Source of the DNA: Parahaliea aestuarii
GTDB lineage: Bacteria > Pseudomonadota > Gammaproteobacteria > Pseudomonadales > Halieaceae
Length of the DNA stretch: 64,000 bases
Reading direction: 5' to 3'
Assembly (NCBI RefSeq): GCF_008064635.1
Contig: NZ_VRYZ01000004.1
Span: forward strand, 310,001 to 374,000
Shown here: positions 48,180-55,886 of the stretch, in pieces
How positions within the stretch are numbered: the stretch's first letter is position 1
Layout of the letters: each line of letters starts with the position of its first letter
The notes under the pieces: model-generated
The model's input: the letters and a program-made list of their open reading frames with translations, nothing else
Database searches by the model: none
What the model was told of the DNA's origin: nothing
Translations under genes and position numbers: made by a program

Positions 48180-51100
48180 TCAGGGCTGGGGCTCGCCGGC
48201 CGGGCGCTGGCCGGACAGGCGCTCACTCCACTCCAGTACCACCACCGTCAGCGCAGGCAGCATGGTCAGGGTGACCAGTGCCGCGCCGAGAATGCCGAAC
48301 ATGACAATGGCGCCAACACCGCGATACAGCTCGGTGCCGGCCCCCGGGATCATCACCAGCGGCGCCAGGCCGCAAATGGTGGTAATGGTCGACATGGCGA
48401 TCGGTCGCAGGCGCGCTTCCACCGCCTCCCTCACCGCTGCAACGGGTTCCAGACCATGCACTTTCACATTCCGCACGGCACGGTCAACGATCAGGATGGG
48501 GTTGTTGACGACGGTCCCCATGAGAATGAGGAAGCCGAGCATGGAAATCATGTCGAAGGGCTGCACGATGGCCGCCATACCCAGCGCCGGCAACAGGGCG
48601 CCGACACCGTTCAACAGCGCCAGGCCAACAATACCGCCAGCGATCCCCAGTGGGATAGAGGTCATGATCAGCAGGGGATAACCCCAGTGCGTGAAGATGG
48701 CCACCATCAGCAGGTAGATGATGAAGAGCGCGACCGCGTAATTGCTGACCAGCGCCTCCCGGGTGGCGTCCAGCTGATCGGCAGCGCCGGAAATATCAAT
48801 GGTCACGCCCGCCGGGATTTCACCGCTCTCACGCATTCCCGCCACCAGCTCATCGCGCACCATGGCCACACCGGTTTCCAGCGGGATGCTGCGCGGCGGA
48901 ATGATATTGAGCGTGACTGTGCGGCGGCCGTTCACCCGGCGCAGCGAGTTGGTATCGACAGACTCCTCGATGCTCGCCAGTGCGCCCAGCGGCAGCACCG
49001 CGCCGCTGGGTGTGTACACCGGTAACTGGGCCAGGTTGTCCAGCTCGGCATTCTGGCCCACATCGGAGTAGAGGTAGATGTCGATCTTGTCGTCTTCCAT
49101 AAAGAACTCATCGACATAGCTGCCGTCGGTGAGTGCCGATACGGTGAACCCGAGGTCCTCGGCGGTCAGCCCCAGCTCCGCTGCCCGCTCCCAGTGGGGG
49201 TGAATTTCCACCATCGGCTGCGCCAGGGTCAGGGAGGATGGCTGACTCTGGATGCGCGGGTTGTCGAACACTTCCCCGGCGTGGCGGTAAGCCGACAGCG
49301 CCACCCGGTAGATATCCTCCAGGCGCGCCCCGCCGATATCGAGATTGATGCTGCGCGTACCGCCGTCGTTGCTAGTGATGATCGAACCGCGAGCGGCGAA
49401 GGCGCGCATGCCCGGGTAGCCTTCATAGACCTCGGTGAGGACGTCCATCAGGGCTTCGATATCGGCGCCGTCCACCGGCTCGGTAATGATGCGCATGTTG
49501 CCCGTGCCGATACGAATGTTGAGGTATTTCAGGGCGGGTACCGGCGCCCCGCCGCGCTGGAAGTCCACGGGATCGGCATCGACGAAGGGCAGCAGAAACT
49601 GTTCGATCTCGCGCCCGATCTGCAGCATGGCCGGCAGGTTGTAGCCTGGGGGAGCATTCATGGAAGCAAAGACCTTCGGCTCTTCGCCCTCGGGTAGATA
49701 CTCCGCCGGCGGCGTCAGCCAGGCGATGATTACCACGCTCAACAGGCAGGTTACGCCAATACAGGTATAGCGCCGGCGCGGCGTGGCCAGCAGGGCCTCC
49801 ACCGCGGCCAGGGTCGATCGACGCAGGCGCTCGCCGCTGGCGCTGCCCTCGCCTTTGCCCCGGGAGCGGATGGTCAGTCGCGCCGCGGCCGTGGGCAACA
49901 CGGTGATCGCCACCAGCATCGAGGCCAGGATGGCGGCGGATATGGCCATTGCAATGTCGGAGTACAGTTGCCCGGCCTCCTCGCGCACAAACAGCACCGG
50001 GATAAACACCAGCACCGTGGTCATGGTAGAGGCGAAGACCGCCGGCCACACCTGGCGCACGCCCTCCACCGCGGCGCGGATGCGGTCGGCGCCCCGCCGC
50101 CGCTCCAGCTCGATGCTTTCCAGCACCACGATACTGTTGTCCAGGGTCATGCCGATGGCAAAGGCAATACCGGCGAGGGAGATCACATTCACCGTGCGCC
50201 CCGCCAGCAACAGGCCGAGGAAGGCCACGATGATGCAGATGGGAATGCCCATCACCCCCACCAGGGTGGTGCGCCAGGAGCGCAGGAAGAGGTACATCAC
50301 CGCCGTGGCCAGCAGCGCGCCGAGAATGAGGTTCTGCCACACATTGGCCACCGAGTCCTCGACGTAGCGCACGTCGTCGGACATCAGTTCCATCACCAGG
50401 CCGTTGGGCTGCAGCAACTCGGCATTCATCGGTTCCAGGTCGGCGAGAATGGCGCGCTTGATGTCGATCACATTGGAGCCGGACTCCCGCCGCAGGGCGA
50501 CCATGATGCCGTCCTGGCCATTGAAGGTGGTGACATCCCGCTTCTCGAAATGGTCGAGCTGGATGGTGGCGACATCGGCCAGGCGGATCACCGAGTCGCC
50601 GCGGCGCGCCAGCACCAGGTCATTGAGCGAGGCCACCGAATCGAAGCGCCCGACCGTGCGCAACAGGTACTGGCGCTTGCCCGATTCAATTTCACCGCCC
50701 GACCGGTCGCGGTTGCGGCTGCGAATGGCGTTGCGCACGTCGGCGAGGCTCAGGCCGCGCTGGGCCAGCCGGGCCGGATCGATCAGGATCTGCACCTGCC
50801 GTTCGGCGCCGCCCCAGACACTGACTTCCGATACCCCGGGGACCCGCGCCAGGCGCGGCTTGACGTTGTCCTCCAGGAAGTCGCGGCTCAGGTCCATATC
50901 GAGCTGGCGCGGATTGCCCGGCAGCGGCGTGACGATGAAGAACATGAAGTTATTGGCGGAGAATGAGTTGGCGTAGATGCGCGGCTCGTCCACCGCCTCG
51001 GGATAGGAGGGCACCTGGCTGAGGGCGTTATTGACCCGGATCAGCATTTCGGTGATGTCGGTGCCGAAGGGAAACTCCAGTTCGATCTCCGCCGAGCCGC

Positions 51101-51350
51101 TCCCGGCGGTGGCGATGATGCGCGACAGATTGGGCAGGTTGCGCAGGTACTCCTCCTGCTCGATGAGAATCTCCTTTTCCACATCCTGCGGTGTCGCGCC
51201 GGGCCAGTTGGTGCGCACGCTGATCACCCGCACGTCGAGATCGGGGATCATCTGCACCGGAATACGAAGGGCGGCGACAATGCCCAGCACACAGACAATC
51301 AATACAGTGACCGTCATCAGGGTGCCGCGGGCGACGATCTTCTCGAACAT
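48180..51350 (-). CDS. RND-family inner-membrane efflux transporter
   Basis: 1056 aa, full RND length with twelve TM helices and two large periplasmic loops. MFEKIVARGTLMTVTVLIVC starts TM1. TM4 reads GMTLDNSIVVLE: AcrB has Asp407-Asp408 here, but this protein keeps one Asp followed by Asn. FFLIPIPL-type and C-terminal GxVxxNPILIVD (GTVVNNPILIVDRAVR) elements are present. Substrate not clear; it pairs with the adaptor at 51354 and no OMF gene is near. Confidence 0.93.
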   Translation of the reverse strand: MFEKIVARGTLMTVTVLIVCVLGIVAALRIPVQMIPDLDVRVISVRTNWPGATPQDVEKEILIEQEEYLRNLPNLSRIIATAGSGSAEIELEFPFGTDITEMLIRVNNALSQVPSYPEAVDEPRIYANSFSANNFMFFIVTPLPGNPRQLDMDLSRDFLEDNVKPRLARVPGVSEVSVWGGAERQVQILIDPARLAQRGLSLADVRNAIRSRNRDRSGGEIESGKRQYLLRTVGRFDSVASLNDLVLARRGDSVIRLADVATIQLDHFEKRDVTTFNGQDGIMVALRRESGSNVIDIKRAILADLEPMNAELLQPNGLVMELMSDDVRYVEDSVANVWQNLILGALLATAVMYLFLRSWRTTLVGVMGIPICIIVAFLGLLLAGRTVNVISLAGIAFAIGMTLDNSIVVLESIELERRRGADRIRAAVEGVRQVWPAVFASTMTTVLVFIPVLFVREEAGQLYSDIAMAISAAILASMLVAITVLPTAAARLTIRSRGKGEGSASGERLRRSTLAAVEALLATPRRRYTCIGVTCLLSVVIIAWLTPPAEYLPEGEEPKVFASMNAPPGYNLPAMLQIGREIEQFLLPFVDADPVDFQRGGAPVPALKYLNIRIGTGNMRIITEPVDGADIEALMDVLTEVYEGYPGMRAFAARGSIITSNDGGTRSINLDIGGARLEDIYRVALSAYRHAGEVFDNPRIQSQPSSLTLAQPMVEIHPHWERAAELGLTAEDLGFTVSALTDGSYVDEFFMEDDKIDIYLYSDVGQNAELDNLAQLPVYTPSGAVLPLGALASIEESVDTNSLRRVNGRRTVTLNIIPPRSIPLETGVAMVRDELVAGMRESGEIPAGVTIDISGAADQLDATREALVSNYAVALFIIYLLMVAIFTHWGYPLLIMTSIPLGIAGGIVGLALLNGVGALLPALGMAAIVQPFDMISMLGFLILMGTVVNNPILIVDRAVRNVKVHGLEPVAAVREAVEARLRPIAMSTITTICGLAPLVMIPGAGTELYRGVGAIVMFGILGAALVTLTMLPALTVVVLEWSERLSGQRPAGEPQP

Positions 51351-51353
51351 GGT

Positions 51354-52472
51354 CTAGGCCCCTCCGGCGGACGCCGACGCCTTGCGCACCGTCACCGCCT
51401 GACCGATCTGCAGGGCCTCATTGCCCTCCAGCACTACCAGCTCATCACCGGACAGGCCGCTGCGGATTTCCACCAGCCCGTCGAACTGCAGGCCGGTCTG
51501 CACCAGGTTCTCGGTCACGGTGGGACCATCGCCGTCGCGCTGAATGGTCCACACCACGGTGCGGCCATCGGGATAACGCAGGGTGGCATCCCGCGGCACC
51601 ACCAGTCCGTTGCGCCCGGTGGGCATCTGCAGCACCGCGCTCACCGACATGCCGGGCATCAGCCGGGGGCCTTCATCCCCGGGCAGCACCCGCAGCATGA
51701 AAGTGCGGGCGCCGGGGTCGGTGACCGGCACCGCGGTTTCCACCTGGCCCACATAACGCAGTTGCGGCGCGGTGCTCAGGCTGTAGTGAACCTCGCCGCC
51801 TTGGCGAATGGCTTCCAGGTAGTCTTCCGCGACAGGAAAGTCCATGCGGACTGCATCGACGGCCACCAGATCCAGCACCGCCTGCCCCGGCGTCACCCAC
51901 TCGCCGAGGTCGGTCAGTTTGGCACTCACCACCCCGGCGAAAGGTGCCCGCAGAGTGTGTCGCGCCAGCACCGCGCGCTGGTAGGCCGCGTCTGCCAGCG
52001 CCTGCTCGCGGGCGGCCTGGTCCTGCTGCACTTCCGATTCGATGTCCCGCACCACGCTTTCGGCAATGCTGCGCTGGGGAATCAGTACCTGCGCTTCCTT
52101 GAGCCGTCGCCTGGCGTCTTCCAGCGCATTGCCGGCCTGCCGCGCCCGGGCCTCGGCGCTGTCCAGCTGCAGGGCCGCCAGTTCGGGATCCAGCTCCAGC
52201 AGTACATCGCCCTCCTCCACCCGCGAACCGGCATCGACCCGCAGCGACTGCACCAGCCCGCTGGTGGCCGCCGACAGGCGCGAACTGCGCTGGGCCATCA
52301 CGGTACCGGTGAGGGGTACCTGTTGCAGTATGGCCATGCGCCGTACTTCGGCAACGGTAACCGGTACCCCGGCATTCTGGGCGCTGACAGGGACCATGAC
52401 AGAGACCGCCAGTACAGCGACCAGCAGGGACAAAGTGGATCGGTGGCGGGAAATCACGGGAATGCTCTGCAC
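51354..52472 (-). CDS. RND periplasmic adaptor (membrane-fusion) protein
   Basis: 372 aa. Signal peptide at ~10-32 (AVSVMVPVSA); biotinyl-lipoyl-like halves (TSGLVQSLRVDAGSRVEEGD and LRAPFAGVVSAKLTDLGEWV) flank an alpha-helical hairpin (~95-165). Beta-barrel and MP domains follow. No N-terminal lipobox. It ends 3 bp before the pump gene. The start is GTG 52472; a GTG at 52457 is also possible. Confidence 0.92.
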   Translation of the reverse strand: MQSIPVISRHRSTLSLLVAVLAVSVMVPVSAQNAGVPVTVAEVRRMAILQQVPLTGTVMAQRSSRLSAATSGLVQSLRVDAGSRVEEGDVLLELDPELAALQLDSAEARARQAGNALEDARRRLKEAQVLIPQRSIAESVVRDIESEVQQDQAAREQALADAAYQRAVLARHTLRAPFAGVVSAKLTDLGEWVTPGQAVLDLVAVDAVRMDFPVAEDYLEAIRQGGEVHYSLSTAPQLRYVGQVETAVPVTDPGARTFMLRVLPGDEGPRLMPGMSVSAVLQMPTGRNGLVVPRDATLRYPDGRTVVWTIQRDGDGPTVTENLVQTGLQFDGLVEIRSGLSGDELVVLEGNEALQIGQAVTVRKASASAGGA

Positions 52473-52621
52473 CTTGTTGGCAATAAACAGGAATGACTAT
52501 CAATCAGGCAGCAAGAATATAGGACAGCCCGCCCACTTACTATGTTCCCGCCACCGGCCAACTGGCATTTCCAGCGCCCTCCCCCTACCATCGGACACTC
52601 AGGGGAAAGCGAGCGGCACCG

Positions 52622-54226
52622 ATGAATCCGTCACTGTCACCGCTGGACTGGCTGGTGATCGGCGCGTATCTGGTGTTCCTGGTGCTGTTCGCCCTGTGGC
52701 TGGCCCGGCAACAGCGCGACCGCAACGACTACTACGTGGGAGGCCGGGCCCTCGGCGCCTGGCCGGTCGCCATCTCGGTGATGGCTACCCAGTGCTCCAC
52801 CAACAGTATCCTCGGCGCACCGGCCTTTGTCGCCTTCGCCGCCGGTGGCGGCCTGGTGTGGCTGCAGTATGAACTGGCCCTGCCGCTGGCCATGGTGCTA
52901 CTGATTCTGCTGGTCATGCCCCTGTTTCGCCAGTTGCAGCTGGTGTCGGTCTACGCCTACCTTGAACAGCGTTTCGATCTGCGCACCCGCCTGCTGCTGT
53001 CGGCGCTGTTCCAGTTTGTGCGGGCTTTCGCCACGGCGGTCACCGTATTCAGCATCGCCATTGTCATCGACCTCATCCTCGGTATCGGCTTTTTCTGGTC
53101 GGTGGTGATACTCGGCGTGTTTACCGTGGTCTACGACGTACTCGGTGGCATCCGTGGGGTGATCTACAGCGACGTGCTGCAGATGGCTATCCTGGTCGTG
53201 GTGCTGGCGCTCCTGCTGGTGCTGCTGGCCGCCGACCACGGCGGTATCGGTGGACTGCTGGAGCGCATCGAACCGGCCCGGCGCCAGGCCCTGGACTTCA
53301 GTCGTCACGGCCTCGGCGACGGCGAGACCTTTGCCTTCTGGCCGATGCTGATCGGCGGCCTGTTTCTCTACCTGGCTTACTACGGCTGCGACCAGAGCCA
53401 GGTGCAGCGCCTGCTCAGCACGCGCGACATCGACACCACCAACCGCGCCCTGATGATCAATGGCCTGCTGCGCTTCCCGCTGGTGGCCCTGTACTGCCTG
53501 GTGGGGGTCGGCATCGCCGCCTACGCCAGCGAAAACAGCGGCTTCATCCCCAGTCTGCCTCTGCACGATGGCGCTCCCCAGTACAACCTGGCGGTGCCGC
53601 GCTACATGATCGACAGCCTGCCACCGGGGCTGGTGGGCCTGGGGCTGGTGGCACTGTTTGCCGCCGCCATGTCGTCCCTGGATTCGGTGCTCAACTCCCT
53701 CAGCGCCACCACCATGGAAGATTTTGTACTGCGCTTCTCGCGCCGGCCGCCAGGCCCGACCCGGGAGCTGTGGCTGTCGCGCGGGATTACCGTGGCCTGG
53801 GGCGTGGTGACCCTGACCCTGTCCTTTTATGTCGGCGATATCGCCCCGACCGTGCTGGAAGCCATCAACAAGATCGGCTCCCTCGCCAATGGGCCCATCC
53901 TGGCGGTGTTCGCCCTCGGCCTGCTGACCCGCCGCGCCGATGGCCGCGGTGCCTGTGTCGGCCTGCTGCTGGGCATCGCCGGCAACGCCCTGATGTGGCG
54001 CTACGCGCCGGGAGTGTCCTGGCTGTGGTGGAATGTCATCGGCTTTGTCGTCACCTTCGGCGGCGGGTGGCTGCTCAGCGCGTCCAGCCACCGTTTCGAC
54101 CGCGAAGCCCTGCCCCATCCGCTGGCGTTGCTGCGACGCGAATCCCGCCTGCACTGGCCGCGGCGCTGCATCCTGCTGCTGTGCTGGTTTGCAGCCCTGC
54201 TGGCGTTGCTGGCGAACATCGGCTAG
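52622..54226 (+). CDS. Sodium:solute symporter (SSS/SLC5 family)
   Basis: 534 aa with about 13 TM helices. Family features: YYVGGRALGAWPVAISVMATQ near the N-terminus, the Na-site region ATQCSTNSILGAPAF, the conserved YDVLGGIRGVIYSDVLQM, and AAMSSLDSVLNSLSATTMED. It takes up an organic solute with Na+; the solute is not known. The last 4 bp overlap the convergent gene at 54223. Confidence 0.93.
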   Translation: MNPSLSPLDWLVIGAYLVFLVLFALWLARQQRDRNDYYVGGRALGAWPVAISVMATQCSTNSILGAPAFVAFAAGGGLVWLQYELALPLAMVLLILLVMPLFRQLQLVSVYAYLEQRFDLRTRLLLSALFQFVRAFATAVTVFSIAIVIDLILGIGFFWSVVILGVFTVVYDVLGGIRGVIYSDVLQMAILVVVLALLLVLLAADHGGIGGLLERIEPARRQALDFSRHGLGDGETFAFWPMLIGGLFLYLAYYGCDQSQVQRLLSTRDIDTTNRALMINGLLRFPLVALYCLVGVGIAAYASENSGFIPSLPLHDGAPQYNLAVPRYMIDSLPPGLVGLGLVALFAAAMSSLDSVLNSLSATTMEDFVLRFSRRPPGPTRELWLSRGITVAWGVVTLTLSFYVGDIAPTVLEAINKIGSLANGPILAVFALGLLTRRADGRGACVGLLLGIAGNALMWRYAPGVSWLWWNVIGFVVTFGGGWLLSASSHRFDREALPHPLALLRRESRLHWPRRCILLLCWFAALLALLANIG

Positions 54227-54981
54227 AGCTGCGGCCCCTTGCCCCGGGCGATGCGCTCTGCCACAGCCTTCTCCTGCAGGCCTGCCACCCAGTCACTGGC
54301 AGCAAGTTGCGCGCGGATAGCCTGTTCTACATCCACCATGCGTGCCCCCACGGCCTTCACCGGATTTCCGATCATGCGAAATGACAGATAGGAGGCGCAC
54401 TGCTCGGGGCTGGCGTACTTCAGCTCGCGATCGCGCCCCTGAACCAGGCTACTCAGGCTACCGGCAACCGGCCCGCTGGCCGCGGTCGAACAGAGCTTGC
54501 GACCGGCGGGGAAGTGCCACTGCAGGCCGTAAATTTGCGAGGCCGGCTGGCCATACTTGCCGATCAGGGCCTGTTGGAACTCAGCCAGCGTAACCGGGTT
54601 GGCGATGTTGTTGTCGCTGCGCGTGATCTGCACGACCCGGCCGCCGAGGGGCGGCGGCGAGAATTCCACCGTCACCGACAGGATCTCCTGGTTACTGAGG
54701 TCGTGGCGGACAGGGCCGGAAATGCTGCCCAGAAACTCCTCGGTTTGCAGATTCTGCAAACCGTCGGAATAGTGGAAGTAGGCATTGCGCACGTCGAGTT
54801 TGACGTCGGGGTTCAACTGGCGAAAGAGCGCTTCTACCTGCTCTCTGTCCATCCCCAGGCGAAATCCCAGTATGTCAAAGGCTTCCCCCTCCTGCCCGCC
54901 CCGGGCGGATCCGGCGGACAGCGACAATACCACCAGCACGACGGCGGCCACTCGCCGATACAACGGCTGAGGAACCCACAT
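54223..54981 (-). CDS. Exported protein of unknown function
   Basis: 252 aa from ATG 54981, which has GGGAG 8-9 nt upstream and gives a Sec signal (YRRVAAVVLVVLSLSAGSAR). The alternative ATG at 55011 overlaps the upstream stop (ATGA) and suggests coupling. The mature domain begins with FDILGFRLGMDREQVEALF, a pattern typical of small periplasmic proteins, then LTLAEFQQALIGKYGQP; two Cys (RKLCSTAAS, PEQCASY). No family is recognised. Confidence 0.75.
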   Translation of the reverse strand: MWVPQPLYRRVAAVVLVVLSLSAGSARGGQEGEAFDILGFRLGMDREQVEALFRQLNPDVKLDVRNAYFHYSDGLQNLQTEEFLGSISGPVRHDLSNQEILSVTVEFSPPPLGGRVVQITRSDNNIANPVTLAEFQQALIGKYGQPASQIYGLQWHFPAGRKLCSTAASGPVAGSLSSLVQGRDRELKYASPEQCASYLSFRMIGNPVKAVGARMVDVEQAIRAQLAASDWVAGLQEKAVAERIARGKGPQL

Positions 54982-55007
54982 CGGCTGCACTCCCTCACAC
55001 ATCACGC

Positions 55008-55742
55008 TCATGACTGCTCACCCCGGACTGAGGAGAACACTTGCCGGAACGCCGCCCGGCACTCTTCTTTTACGTTGTGTATGGTGATGCTGCGCTGGCC
55101 ACGGAAGCTGTTGAAGCCCACATACAGACACGCGACCTGGGCCAGGGCCACCAGCAGGAACAGCAGGGTGCCGCGGGTCAGCAAGAGCAGCAGGGCCGCC
55201 GCTGTGCTCACCAGCAGAACCAGGCTCAGATGAGATACATCCAGGATATTCAGTCGCGCCCGGTAGCCTGTGAGGCCCAGCACCGCCAGCAGCACCGACA
55301 CCAGGCTCAGCACCGCCAGGGGCGACACCAACAGCCCCAGCCCCGCACCGGCCAGGGCCAGCAGATAGCAGTAGCGCGTGTACCTGGCCGGTGGAATAAA
55401 GCCCGCAGGCTCGCTGTGCCGCTGAGCGGCACAGGATTCGCCACTCACCGCAGTGTGCTGACCGCTGGCGAACCACGCTGCACTACCCGCCAGCAAGGCG
55501 ATCACTCCGAGCCAGAACACAACGGGGCTGTAGGCCGGCCCTTCGGCAAAGGCCACCGCGCCCTCGCAAATCGCTGTCGAGGAGTACAGGCAGGCCAGCA
55601 GACGCGCGCTATAGTCCTCGCCCATGAAACTGCCCGCCATTTCCATGGCCTCGGCATAAGTGATAAAGAACCAGACCGCCGCAATCAGGACCAACCCGAG
55701 CCCTCCGGCGATTAACAGCAGGCTGAACTTTCTGGTATCCAT
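55008..55742 (-). CDS. Integral membrane protein of unknown function
   Basis: 244 aa, about five hydrophobic segments at ~8-28, ~72-92, ~125-160, ~172-190 and ~195-215. No recognised family. It forms a coupled pair with the exported protein downstream and diverges from the winged-helix kinase at 55887, so both may be its targets; this is inference. Confidence 0.72.
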   Translation of the reverse strand: MDTRKFSLLLIAGGLGLVLIAAVWFFITYAEAMEMAGSFMGEDYSARLLACLYSSTAICEGAVAFAEGPAYSPVVFWLGVIALLAGSAAWFASGQHTAVSGESCAAQRHSEPAGFIPPARYTRYCYLLALAGAGLGLLVSPLAVLSLVSVLLAVLGLTGYRARLNILDVSHLSLVLLVSTAAALLLLLTRGTLLFLLVALAQVACLYVGFNSFRGQRSITIHNVKEECRAAFRQVFSSVRGEQS

Positions 55743-55886
55743 GCTATATCTCCTGTCTGCATCATTACCTTCAGGCTGGCGCAGGGCCGCGCAGATGTCC
55801 TATCTTTGCCATAACCAATTCCTAACCCGGCAAAAAAGGGCGGGGATTCAACATCTTGCATGGATCCTGCGAGGAGCCGGACAGCG

